Position numbers and translations under genes: made by a program
NCBI GenBank assembly: GCA_900768105.1
Contig: CAAGBQ010000093.1
Location: forward strand, 1 to 35,626
Source: Oscillospiraceae bacterium
Lineage (GTDB): Bacteria > Bacillota > Clostridia > Oscillospirales > Ruminococcaceae
Direction of reading: 5' to 3'
DNA length: 35,626 bases
The notes under the pieces: generated by a model
Seen by the model: only the letters and a program-made list of their open reading frames with translations
Database searches by the model: none
Told to the model about the DNA's origin: nothing
Part shown: positions 13,101 to 20,717 of the stretch, piece by piece
How positions within the stretch are numbered: the stretch's first letter is position 1
How the letters are laid out: each line of letters opens with the position of its first letter

Positions 13101-13915
13101 TATTCATAATCTGCCATTTCAAAGGTAAAGCATCCCACATCACCAAAATCCTCGTATTCAACGGGTCCGTTTGGCTCAATTTTTTCGGCGTTATGCGCAA
13201 TGGGTCTTATTTTTACCTCTGTTTCGCTGTTCTTTCCTTCTATGGAAACAAGTTCGCATAAAATGCTGCTTGTGCAGCGGTAATATATCTTTGCTTCCTC
13301 TTTCCAAAGTGCAAAATGCGCCGCTGCTCCGGAATTATAGCAAAAGCCGGAAGCTTCGCTTTCATCCTCAAGCAGCTCTGCAGCTTCAGAAAGCAACTCA
13401 AAATCTTTATTTGCCTTTGCGGTTTCGTTTTTTATAAACGAGCATATACTTAAATAATTTTTTCTTCCGTTTTCGGAAAGGCCCTCTTTTTCCAGAATTT
13501 TAAGCACGGTGGAACCTTCCGAAACACCTTCCAGCAAAACAAGCTTTGGATTTTCATAAACGGCTTTGCGGTAAGTAAGCAGCAAAAGCTTATCCCCGCA
13601 CTGAACATTGCCCTCCACAAAAGGCGTTATCGGGTTTGCGGTAAAAACAAGGTGTTCCCCGCCAAAGGGAGCGCAACCATCTTCCCAAAACTCATTTTCC
13701 CTTTTCTTTGGACATTCGGTTACTCTCTCTATTCTGTAAAGCTCTTCCTCTTTACACTCCTTACAAACAGAAAAAAGTATTCCTACCGTTTCTGCAAGCA
13801 ATGCCTCTTTTTCTTTTTCAGAAAAAGCGCCTCTGTTTTTCAACGCGGAAAGTTTGCTTTCCGTTTCCTCGTTCGCCGCGCTGTTCAGCGCGGCAATCGC
13901 CTCGTCATACTTCAT
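13100..13915 (-). CDS. Hypothetical protein, second gene of the DUF2284 operon
   Basis: I do not recognise this 271-residue protein. It is predicted soluble, without signal peptide or membrane helix, and strongly acidic (many Glu). An N-terminal helical part (1-60) contains a CKECKEEE segment (about 54-61). The middle has mixed strands (HLVFTANPITPFVEGNVQCGDKLLLLTYRKAVYENPKLVLLEGV, in parts), then a helical region, and a last beta-rich part ending GDVGCFTFEMADYE. It starts 7 nt after the DUF2284 stop codon, with AAGGA inside the upstream gene, so the two are probably translated from one message. A link to metal or redox biology is only suggested by the neighbour. Confidence 0.75.
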   Translation of the reverse strand: MKYDEAIAALNSAANEETESKLSALKNRGAFSEKEKEALLAETVGILFSVCKECKEEELYRIERVTECPKKRENEFWEDGCAPFGGEHLVFTANPITPFVEGNVQCGDKLLLLTYRKAVYENPKLVLLEGVSEGSTVLKILEKEGLSENGRKNYLSICSFIKNETAKANKDFELLSEAAELLEDESEASGFCYNSGAAAHFALWKEEAKIYYRCTSSILCELVSIEGKNSETEVKIRPIAHNAEKIEPNGPVEYEDFGDVGCFTFEMADYE

Positions 13916-13921
13916 CCTGAT

Positions 13922-14548
13922 TTATATATCCTTTTTTATATTTTCCTCATCGCTTAAAAGCCCGACAATAAACAAGAAATATTCCGGAACCTTTCCGTTT
14001 TCAATCCAAAGTATTTTTGTGCCGAAAATTTCCTCCGCCGTTTTTACAAGATTGCCGCCAATGGCGTCAATAGCAGGGCGTATTCCGTTTCCGTAGCGGC
14101 AAGGAAGCCCTTTTGTCCTTGTACAGCGTTTGCATTTATCACAATGTCCGCCGTCCAGTGCTACCGAACCCGGATTTTCTTTTTCCATTTCAAAAACCCA
14201 GCGGCTTGCAAGAAGATAGCTTTGGTGACGCATACGCATAACAAGGTCGTTGACCTCCTCCGGCGACATAACGCTGTCCGCAACATCATCGGCAAGGTTT
14301 ATCTTAACCGCGAAAAGGTGCAAATATTTATACGCGTTCCAATACCGCTCCATAACATCAAAATCATATGGAGGGCAGGACCATTTAGTATTATAATTCG
14401 GGCATTGTTTGCAGCACTCCAAAAAGCGCTCTACTTCCACATAGTTTTTAGCGTAATATACAGAATCCACCATTCTGTATGAACATTCAATAGATTTTAT
14501 TCCCTTTGTTCTTCTGAAACGCACAGGTAACGCATCCTTTTCACACAC
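13922..14548 (-). CDS. DUF2284 cysteine-rich predicted metal-binding protein
   Basis: This roughly 208-residue protein has the DUF2284 pattern of two cysteine clusters: LECCKQCPNYNTKWSCPPYDF in the N-terminal half, and a ferredoxin-like HCDKCKRCTRTKGLPCR followed by IRPAIDAIGGNLVKTAEEIFG. These cysteines probably bind an iron-sulfur cluster or zinc. Function is unknown. The longest frame begins with GTG at 14548 without a good ribosome-binding site. An internal GTG at 14524, about 11 nt after AAAAGG, is a reasonable alternative start and would remove eight residues. A promoter with a 17-bp spacer lies just upstream. It is the first gene of a two-gene operon. Confidence 0.88.
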   Translation of the reverse strand: MCEKDALPVRFRRTKGIKSIECSYRMVDSVYYAKNYVEVERFLECCKQCPNYNTKWSCPPYDFDVMERYWNAYKYLHLFAVKINLADDVADSVMSPEEVNDLVMRMRHQSYLLASRWVFEMEKENPGSVALDGGHCDKCKRCTRTKGLPCRYGNGIRPAIDAIGGNLVKTAEEIFGTKILWIENGKVPEYFLFIVGLLSDEENIKKDI

Positions 14549-14588
14549 ACAATCCGATTATTTACTACCGCAAACAATCAATGATATA

Positions 14589-14617
14589 ATTATAACATAA
14601 TCTGATGCCCATTGCAA
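14589..14617 (-). promoter_or_regulatory. Promoter of the DUF2284 operon
   Basis: On the minus strand, -35 TTGCAA (14612-14617), a 17-bp spacer and -10 TATAAT (14589-14594). Confidence 0.8.
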
Positions 14618-14643
14618 ATTTATAATAACGGCACGGCTTTTTC

Positions 14644-14672
14644 TTGCAATTTCTTCGGCAAAAAGTTATAAT
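14644..14672 (+). promoter_or_regulatory. Promoter of yihY
   Basis: -35 TTGCAA (14644-14649), a 17-bp spacer and -10 TATAAT (14667-14672). It is divergent from, and about 30 bp away from, a promoter with the same hexamers. Confidence 0.8.
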
Positions 14673-14708
14673 ATAATTTACTATAAAAAAGCACCGAAAG
14701 GATATTAA

Positions 14709-15593
14709 ATGAACCACATCTTTTCCATAAAAGGAATCACGAATATTGTCACGGTTTTTTTTGAAAAGGGTGTACAGCGTTCTGCGGCTGCGCTTTCCTA
14801 TTTTCTTACTATGACAATATTTCCGGCGCTCATCTGTATTCAATGGCTTCTCGGAACTCTTGGCGAGGATATAGTACATTTTCTTGAGGATTTTTCCGAG
14901 CTTATTCCGGATAATGCCCTTGCGGTTATCGAGGATTATTTAAGCTATACCGGCTCTCAATCCACGGCGCTTGTTTCCATTGGCGTTGTTACCGCCATTT
15001 ATACAGGAAGCGCCGCCTACCGTATGCTCTCCGACCTTTTGAGAAATATTTTTGACAGCCACGGCGGCAATTCCGTCCTACGCTTTTTTATGAGCTTTAT
15101 CTGGGCGGGCGCATTTCTTATATTTATTTATATTTGCGCCATTATCATGCTTGCCGGACGGTGGCTTATCGGTTTTTTGGAACCGTTTTTTACGAAGATT
15201 GAATTCATCGACCTTGCCGACCTTGCAAATTTATGGTCATGGTTCCGCTTTGTCTTGCTCATTGTGTTTTCCACATTTGTTTTGTATATTCTTTACCTTA
15301 CTTCGGAATGGTACAGCCCATATGAAGCCGTCGCCCTTCCGGGAGCGGTTCTCGGCTCGCTGCTGCTTACCGGAGTCAGCCTTATTTTTTCCTGGTTCAT
15401 AAGCCTTTCCGTAAGATATTCTCTTGTTTACGGTTCCCTTGCTTCCGTAATAATTCTGATGTTCTGGCTCTATGTTCTCGGCTGCATAATCGTGGTCGGA
15501 GCGCTGATAAACAGAGAGATAAGCGCGCAAATGGATAATCCGAAGATGAAATATCATGACAGCATAACCCGCTTTATCAAAAGCGACGACTAA
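14709..15593 (+). CDS. YihY/BrkB family membrane protein
   Basis: This 294-residue integral membrane protein of the YihY/virulence factor BrkB family has about six hydrophobic segments. Family hallmarks are the N-terminal RSAAALSYFLTMTIFPALI, TAIYTGSAAYRMLSDLLRNIF, LYLTSEWYSPYEAVALPGAVLGSLL and YSLVYGSLASVIILMFWLYVLG with GALINRE. The family was once annotated as ribonuclease BN, which is now regarded as incorrect; transport or envelope roles are proposed. A GAAAGGA site precedes the ATG. The gene is monocistronic, with a bidirectional hairpin after it. The length is typical. Confidence 0.93.
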   Translation: MNHIFSIKGITNIVTVFFEKGVQRSAAALSYFLTMTIFPALICIQWLLGTLGEDIVHFLEDFSELIPDNALAVIEDYLSYTGSQSTALVSIGVVTAIYTGSAAYRMLSDLLRNIFDSHGGNSVLRFFMSFIWAGAFLIFIYICAIIMLAGRWLIGFLEPFFTKIEFIDLADLANLWSWFRFVLLIVFSTFVLYILYLTSEWYSPYEAVALPGAVLGSLLLTGVSLIFSWFISLSVRYSLVYGSLASVIILMFWLYVLGCIIVVGALINREISAQMDNPKMKYHDSITRFIKSDD

Positions 15594-15608
15594 CCTCGAT
15601 ATGAAAAA

Positions 15609-15642
15609 GCCCTGTGTGAAGAAAAATTACTTCACACAGGGC
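15609..15642 (-). terminator. Terminator between convergent yihY and the GDPD gene
   Basis: A perfect 13-bp stem, GCCCTGTGTGAAG / CTTCACACAGGGC (15609-15621 and 15630-15642), has a T5 run on the minus strand and a weaker CTTTCGTTT run on the plus strand. It ends the five-gene transporter operon. Confidence 0.9.
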
Positions 15643-15658
15643 CTTTCGTTTCTGCAAA

Positions 15659-16393
15659 TTATTTCCCACAGACTTCTTTTCTTATTTCAAGGAATTTATC
15701 CGGCCAGTTTGTAATACCTATTTCCAGTTGAAGGCGCAAAGCCTTGCGCATATCCTTTTCATCGTTGATCGTCCACGCATTTATCTCAATTCCGTTATTG
15801 CGAAGATCCTGCATATTTTCGTGGTTAAGCATATTAAAGAACGGATGGAAACATTCTGCGCCCCTTGCCCTTGTGTATGCACCGGGATGAATAAGCCAGC
15901 TTTCTTCAAGAAATCCTATCTTCACATCCGGAGCAAGCTCCTTAAAGCGACAGCAAGTAAAGTGATTAAAGGAGCTTACGATAATCCTGTCGCGGAACCC
16001 AAACTCATCAATAAGCGCAAGCACCTTTCTTTCAATGTCCGGATACTCATAAACGCCTGTTTTGAACTCAATATTGCACTTCATTCCGGTTTCTTTTAGC
16101 AGTTCAAAAACCTCTCTTAAAGTCGGCGGAGCAACAAAACCGAATTCGCCGTTTTTAATATACCCCGCATCAAGCGCTTTAAATTCCGCAAGAGTCAAAT
16201 CTCTGATAAGCGCATCCGTACCGGTGGTTCTAACGGTGTTTTCGTCATGCATAACAACAACTTCTCCGTCCTTTGTGGTATGGACATCAAGCTCAATTCC
16301 CTCTGCGCCGATTTCTGCCGCTTTTTGAAAAGCAAGTATGGTATTTTCGGGATATTTTCCGGAAAATCCACGATGGGCATATATTTCAGTCAT
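15659..16393 (-). CDS. Glycerophosphodiester phosphodiesterase (UgpQ-like)
   Basis: This 244-residue cytoplasmic GDPD-family enzyme is predicted to hydrolyse glycerophosphodiesters to sn-glycerol-3-phosphate and an alcohol. Active-site motifs are all present: YAHRGFSGKYPENT (His7, Arg8, Glu16), GIELDVHTTKDGEVVVMHD (Glu34, Asp36, His38, His49), CNIEFKTG, and NAWTINDEKDM near the C-terminus. There is no signal peptide, so it acts on imported substrate. It is the last gene of the transport operon, 95 nt after the ATPase gene; that gap holds a hairpin and an extended -10 promoter, allowing separate expression. AGGAGG precedes the ATG. The neighbours suggest the ABC system imports a glycerophosphodiester. 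Confidence 0.93.
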   Translation of the reverse strand: MTEIYAHRGFSGKYPENTILAFQKAAEIGAEGIELDVHTTKDGEVVVMHDENTVRTTGTDALIRDLTLAEFKALDAGYIKNGEFGFVAPPTLREVFELLKETGMKCNIEFKTGVYEYPDIERKVLALIDEFGFRDRIIVSSFNHFTCCRFKELAPDVKIGFLEESWLIHPGAYTRARGAECFHPFFNMLNHENMQDLRNNGIEINAWTINDEKDMRKALRLQLEIGITNWPDKFLEIRKEVCGK

Positions 16394-16426
16394 AGAAAGT
16401 CGCCTCCTATTTATTTAGCTATAAAC

Positions 16427-16473
16427 ATACCGGAAAGCATTGGCTCTCCGGTATTGCTTTATAAATTATATCA
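16427..16473 (-). promoter_or_regulatory. Extended -10 promoter and hairpin upstream of the GDPD gene
   Basis: On the minus strand, TGATATAAT (16465-16473) is an extended -10 element. Downstream of it, ATACCGGA / TCCGGTAT (16447-16454 and 16427-16434) form an 8-bp hairpin with a 12-nt loop in the leader. There is no T run, so the hairpin is more likely an mRNA stability or processing element than a terminator. Confidence 0.5.
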
Positions 16474-16488
16474 CACCTGCATGGTTTT

Positions 16489-17496
16489 TTAAAGACCTAT
16501 TACAAGATTTTTATCAACGGCAACATAGACCTCGTCGCCTTCGGTAAAGGTCATCTCACGCTCAAACACCACATCGGAATTAAGGTAGATTGCTCCGCAC
16601 TCGATTCTGAAACGAATTATGTTTCCATGAGAAATATGGCTGGAAACGGTGCCTTTGAAAATAAAGTCATTTTCGCCGCCGATAGACTCGTGACTCATTC
16701 TTACAATTTCCGGTCTTATGGCAACATCCTCATAGCCAAAATCCTCTCCGATTGCCGCATTGAAGCTTGCACCGGGGATTATATTATAGTTACCGATGAA
16801 TTTTGCCGCGAACTTGGAAGACGGAGTTGTATAAAGGTCAACCGGCGTGCCGGATTGCTCGATTCTTCCCTCATTGAAAAGGTGAATCGTATCCGACATA
16901 ACCATTGCTTCATCCTGATCATGGGTAACAAAAATCGTGGTTATATTCAATTTCTGCTGAATACGCCTAATCTCTATTTGGAGATTATGGCGAAGCAACG
17001 CATCGATTGCGGAAAGCGGCTCGTCAAGAAGAAGGACCTTCGGCTCCGTTACCATTGCCCTTGCAAGCGCAACACGCTGTTGCTGTCCGCCGGAAAGCTG
17101 CATCGGAAACTGGTCGATTTTTTCAGAAAGGCCGACGATTTCTAGCATTTCTTTTACTCTTTCGTCAATTTCATTTTTTGGAGTGCCTTTCATTTTAAGT
17201 CCGAACGCGACATTATTTTTTACGCTCATATTCGGGAAAAGTGAATACTGCTGGAATACCATTCCTATTCCGCGGCGGCGCGGGCTTACATCAGTAATGT
17301 CCTCTCCGTCAAGATAAATTCTGCCGCTGGTTACCTGTTCAAGGCCTGAAAGGCAGCGGAGCAGTGTTGATTTTCCGCATCCGGAAGGGCCGAGCAGCGT
17401 TACAAGCTCGCCCTTTTCCACATCAAGATTTATATCTTTAAGAACATGGTTTGTTCCAAAGGATTTATTAACATTTTCAAAACGAATATATGCCAT
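16489..17496 (-). CDS. ABC transporter ATP-binding protein (PotA/UgpC/FbpC type)
   Basis: This 335-residue ATPase has Walker A GPSGCGKS (36-43), a Q-loop FQQ (81-83), the signature LSGGQQQ (134-140), Walker B LLLDEP (155-160) and the H-loop THD (191-193). A C-terminal TOBE-like extension (about 240-335) is typical of importers of polyamines, iron, phosphonates or glycerol phosphate. It follows the second permease by 5 nt, with GAGGGGAG as ribosome-binding site overlapping the end of that gene. It energises the two permeases of this operon. All catalytic motifs are intact. Substrate class cannot be read from this subunit. Confidence 0.95.
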   Translation of the reverse strand: MAYIRFENVNKSFGTNHVLKDINLDVEKGELVTLLGPSGCGKSTLLRCLSGLEQVTSGRIYLDGEDITDVSPRRRGIGMVFQQYSLFPNMSVKNNVAFGLKMKGTPKNEIDERVKEMLEIVGLSEKIDQFPMQLSGGQQQRVALARAMVTEPKVLLLDEPLSAIDALLRHNLQIEIRRIQQKLNITTIFVTHDQDEAMVMSDTIHLFNEGRIEQSGTPVDLYTTPSSKFAAKFIGNYNIIPGASFNAAIGEDFGYEDVAIRPEIVRMSHESIGGENDFIFKGTVSSHISHGNIIRFRIECGAIYLNSDVVFEREMTFTEGDEVYVAVDKNLVIGL

Positions 17497-17501
17497 GGTT
17501 C

Positions 17502-18308
17502 TTATCTCCCCTCTCTTTTTACCTTTTCAAGCTTACTTCTGCTTTGCAGCGCAAGCACAATCGCCGTAATGGTAAAGGTAAGCAGCATAATAATTACGAT
17601 GACTGCGGAAGATTCGCCGGTGGAGCGTTTCATCGCCTGATACAGATAAATCTGGAGGTTCGTGGTTCCGCTTCCTCCAAGGTTTCTGATGATTACATAG
17701 TCACCGAAAAGGATACCAACGGCAAGAAGGGATGAAACGGTTATACCGCTTATAATATTCGGAACAATTACTCTGAAAAAGGCATAAAGCCTGCTTGCGC
17801 CAAGCATCTCTGCCGCCTCAATAAGCATCGGCATACTGATTGCGTGCATACTGTTGCGTATTCCCTGATATATATGCGGAAGAATAATTATGCAATATGC
17901 TCCGATAAGCATAACCATTCTGTTTCCGAGAACGGGGTTTCCCTTTGCATAAGCACTTAGTATGGAAACAGAAAGGATAACGCCCTGTATTGTATAGGGT
18001 ATCATACAAAGAATCTGGACATATTTTTCAAGCTTCGGAAAATAAATCGTAACAACAAACAGCGCAAGAAGCATAACAATAATGGTAATAACTATCGGAA
18101 TTATGCAAATAAGCACGGTTTGATAGAGTGCCGTAAAGAAATTGCTGCTTGTGAAAAGAGTATTATAGCTGGCAAGCGTAAATCCCTTCGGTACAATCTC
18201 CGTCCAGTTCCTGAAAAGCGAATAAATAAATGTCGCCACAAGCGGAAGTAAAAGCCAAATTATAATAGCCACCATAAAGACATTGGAGAAAAACTTATTC
18301 TTTTTCAT
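17502..18308 (-). CDS. ABC transporter permease (PotC-like)
   Basis: This 268-residue permease has about six membrane segments and the EAA-type coupling loop, visible as EAAEMLGASRLYAFFRVIVPNI. The start is placed at ATG 18308 (MKKNKFF), because GAGGTGAG lies just before it and the longer frame from 18359 would overlap the upstream gene by 47 nt. The true gap to the preceding permease stop codon is 4 nt, and the ribosome-binding site overlaps that stop. It pairs with the upstream permease to form the transmembrane channel. Confidence 0.93.
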   Translation of the reverse strand: MKKNKFFSNVFMVAIIIWLLLPLVATFIYSLFRNWTEIVPKGFTLASYNTLFTSSNFFTALYQTVLICIIPIVITIIVMLLALFVVTIYFPKLEKYVQILCMIPYTIQGVILSVSILSAYAKGNPVLGNRMVMLIGAYCIIILPHIYQGIRNSMHAISMPMLIEAAEMLGASRLYAFFRVIVPNIISGITVSSLLAVGILFGDYVIIRNLGGSGTTNLQIYLYQAMKRSTGESSAVIVIIMLLTFTITAIVLALQSRSKLEKVKREGR

Positions 18309-18312
18309 ATTC

Positions 18313-19203
18313 TCACCTCGTCTTCCAAGCGGTCGTCTTTTTGACAATATAGTTGTCAAGAAGAATTACTGCGCACATAATTACCATCATAACAACGGAA
18401 AGTGCTGCGCCAAGCTTTGGCTTTGATGTAATATCTCCAACGAACATTGCGGAAATATTTACAGGAATAAGGTTAAAGTTATTCATAAGAAGAGCATACG
18501 CCGTTGCATAGGCGCAAAGCGCATTCGCAAAAAGAACGCTTATGGTTCCGAAAATGCTCGGAATCAAAACCGGTATGCCAACCTTAAACCAAAAAGTAGA
18601 GTTTCTTCCGCCAAGAAGCATATTCGCTTCCTGCCACTCCTTGCGTATTCCGTTAAACGCCGGAATAAGAAGCAGGGTGGAAAGCGGAATCTGAAAATAT
18701 ATGTACATCAGGATAAGTCCCTTACTGCTGTAAAGGTTAAAATTCTGAATAAATTCAATTCCATAAAGATTTGCAAGTTGAGTAATAACGCCAAAATTTC
18801 CAAGGAGTATCATATACGCAAAAGCAAGCGGCACGCCGGCAAAGTTTGATGTCATATTAAGAACCGTCATAAACAAAGTGCGCAGCTTGCCCCTTGAGGT
18901 ATGTGCGGCTTTTGCGCCGAAAAACGCAAGAATAATACCGACCGCTGTGGAATAAAAAGTAATTTTAAGACTGTTGGTAATAGCTTTTTGGTAGCTTAGA
19001 GTAGTAAAAATCTTTTTATAGTTATCAAGACAAAAAATAATGGAGCGGTCCGAATCCAAACCAAAAGAGTCTACTACAAGACTTATAAGCGGAATAAGTT
19101 CATAAAGCAAAACGATTGCTATAAAAGGAAGAAGAGCTAACAGGTAAAGATATTTATTAGTATTCTTTATCTTTTTTTTGGCTCTGTCCGGAGCATTATT
19201 CAT
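18313..19203 (-). CDS. ABC transporter permease (PotB-like)
   Basis: This 296-residue permease begins with a basic cytoplasmic N-terminus (NNAPDRAKKKIKNTNK), followed by six hydrophobic segments. Its coupling loop includes EWQEANMLLGGRNSTFWFKVGIPVL, with EA-x-x-L-G-G as in the MetI-like/BPD transporter family. GAGGTGA precedes the ATG. It lies 76 nt downstream of the solute-binding protein gene; that gap holds a GC-rich hairpin that may lower expression of the downstream genes relative to the binding protein. Confidence 0.93.
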   Translation of the reverse strand: MNNAPDRAKKKIKNTNKYLYLLALLPFIAIVLLYELIPLISLVVDSFGLDSDRSIIFCLDNYKKIFTTLSYQKAITNSLKITFYSTAVGIILAFFGAKAAHTSRGKLRTLFMTVLNMTSNFAGVPLAFAYMILLGNFGVITQLANLYGIEFIQNFNLYSSKGLILMYIYFQIPLSTLLLIPAFNGIRKEWQEANMLLGGRNSTFWFKVGIPVLIPSIFGTISVLFANALCAYATAYALLMNNFNLIPVNISAMFVGDITSKPKLGAALSVVMMVIMCAVILLDNYIVKKTTAWKTR

Positions 19204-19222
19204 GGAGTCACCTCATTCAAGA

Positions 19223-19251
19223 ATGGGGCGCACAAGTTATGTACGCCCCAT
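19223..19251 (-). other. Intra-operon hairpin between binding protein and permease
   Basis: ATGGGGCG (19223-19230) and CGCCCCAT (19244-19251) form an 8-bp stem with a 13-nt loop just after the binding-protein stop codon. There is no T run on the minus strand. Such hairpins are known to protect the upstream mRNA and give more binding protein than permease. Confidence 0.7.
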
Positions 19252-19279
19252 TTGTTTACTCTGTGAGTAAAATTAAAGA

Positions 19280-20461
19280 TTACTGAGCGATAAGGGGCTG
19301 GATGTTCTCTGCCCACCATTCGCCTATCTGAGCGCAAACCTCAGAATAGTGGTCTGCATCTGCAAAGCCTACTGCATGTGCATAGGTTGCGGGATCAAAG
19401 GTAGCGGAAGTTACTTCCTCGGGTATAACAACATTGGTTCTGGTGGGGATTGCGCCGGATTTTGCAAGGTTAATCTGACCTTCGTCAGAGAAGATGTATT
19501 CTCTTGCAAGAGCTGCTGCAAAAGGAGTAGTGGTATTTGCATTGATAACGGAAGCATAACCGGAAAGGATTGCGCCGTCGGAAGGAATGCCATAGTTTAC
19601 ATTGTAGTTCTTTGCCTCAACAAGTTTTCCTGCATAGGAATATGCGTTATAGGACCAAATTACGCCGAAGGGAACTTCGCCGGATTCAAAGTTATTGTAG
19701 GTAATATCGATGCCGTTGATGCGTCCTGCTTCAGCCATTTCTTTCCAGAAGTCAAATGCGGGCTGGAGGTTGTCGATATCGCCGCCGAATGCATAAGCAG
19801 TAGCGATAACTGCGCCCTGTCCGTTTGCGCCGCCGACTACATCGCCGATAGCAACTTTATAATCGCCTTCACGAACTGCCTGCCAAGAAGTGGGCATTTC
19901 GCCTTTCATAAGGTCGTTATTCCAAAGGAAAGCGGTGCATCCGGTGTATGCGATCATCCATTTGCCGTCTTCGCCTTTTGCCCAATCGGGAACGGAATCC
20001 CAATAAGAGGTTTTATAGCCCTGAACAAGCTCTTTACCGTCAGTGCCGACAAGCTTAGTGGTAAAGCCGAAGCCGACATCACCGATTGCTCTGGTGGGGT
20101 CGTTTTCGAACATAGCAAGTTCCTCTGCGGAGCTCATATCCGCATCGTTATGGGTGATGCCGTAAGTAGCGGTGTATCCTTCCCATGTTTCGCCCCAGTT
20201 TGCCCAAGAATCGGGCATACCGACGGATTCGAGGTGGCCTTCTGCTTTTGCTTTTTCGATGATTTCATCAAGGGTGTAGTCATTAAGGGTTTTTGTTTCT
20301 TCAACGGGTTCGCCGCCCTCTGTGGAGGTGCCGCCCTCTGTGGAGGTGCCGCCTTCGGAGGGATTAGGAGTTTCCTTCTCGCCTTCACCGGAGCATCCGG
20401 CAAAGATAAGAGCCATGCAGGCAAGGATTGCGATGAGTTTGAACCATTTGATCTTACGCAT
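19280..20461 (-). CDS. ABC transporter solute-binding lipoprotein
   Basis: This 393-residue lipoprotein has a signal peptide with lipobox ALIFAGC (Cys about 23), then a Gly/Ser/Thr/Glu-rich linker and a type II periplasmic-binding fold related to polyamine, iron and phosphonate binders. Conserved stretches include SVGMPDSWANWGETWEGY, DADMSSAEELAMFEND, IGDVGFGF, WNNDLMKGEMPTSW and TNVVIPEEV. The linker contains a perfect tandem 18-bp DNA repeat (20312-20347) encoding GGTSTE twice, which may vary in copy number. It heads the operon and has its own promoter. The neighbouring phosphodiesterase suggests a glycerophosphodiester ligand, but polyamine or phosphonate remains possible. Confidence 0.9.
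   Translation of the reverse strand: MRKIKWFKLIAILACMALIFAGCSGEGEKETPNPSEGGTSTEGGTSTEGGEPVEETKTLNDYTLDEIIEKAKAEGHLESVGMPDSWANWGETWEGYTATYGITHNDADMSSAEELAMFENDPTRAIGDVGFGFTTKLVGTDGKELVQGYKTSYWDSVPDWAKGEDGKWMIAYTGCTAFLWNNDLMKGEMPTSWQAVREGDYKVAIGDVVGGANGQGAVIATAYAFGGDIDNLQPAFDFWKEMAEAGRINGIDITYNNFESGEVPFGVIWSYNAYSYAGKLVEAKNYNVNYGIPSDGAILSGYASVINANTTTPFAAALAREYIFSDEGQINLAKSGAIPTRTNVVIPEEVTSATFDPATYAHAVGFADADHYSEVCAQIGEWWAENIQPLIAQ
20312..20353 (-). repeat. 18-bp tandem repeat in the lipoprotein linker
   Basis: The unit GCCGCCCTCTGTGGAGGT occurs twice perfectly (20312-20329 and 20330-20347) plus a partial GCCGCC. It is in frame and adds six residues per copy, so slippage would only alter the length of the flexible linker. 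Confidence 0.85.
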
Positions 20462-20525
20462 TTCGTTCCTTCTCTCTTATAAAATTTGATGATGTCGTAT
20501 GAATTATATCCATCATACATTTAGT

Positions 20526-20554
20526 ATTATAAACTTTATCATGCATTTTGTAAA
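20526..20554 (-). promoter_or_regulatory. Promoter of the transporter operon
   Basis: On the minus strand, -35 TTTACA (20549-20554), a 17-bp spacer and -10 TATAAT (20526-20531). Downstream, GTATGA and TCATAC flank a 10-bp centre (about 20493-20514), a possible operator in the leader. Confidence 0.75.
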
Positions 20555-20641
20555 TAGAGATGAAAAAATCTAGTTAATATGTAGAATTTGGCGCCTTATT
20601 TTTGTGCAATATGTCTAAATTTTGTGTTAAAAAAATAATTA

Positions 20642-20670
20642 TTGAACATACTCACTGTTTCTGCTACAAT
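20642..20670 (+). promoter_or_regulatory. pepT promoter with an inverted repeat over the start site
   Basis: -35 TTGAAC (20642-20647), a 17-bp spacer and -10 TACAAT (20665-20670). CTACAATA (20664-20671) is repeated inverted as TATTGTAG (20690-20697), so the arms bracket the presumed start site. Confidence 0.75.
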
Positions 20671-20717
20671 ACATACATAATATATATGCTATTGTAGTGA
20701 AAATAAGGAGGTATACT

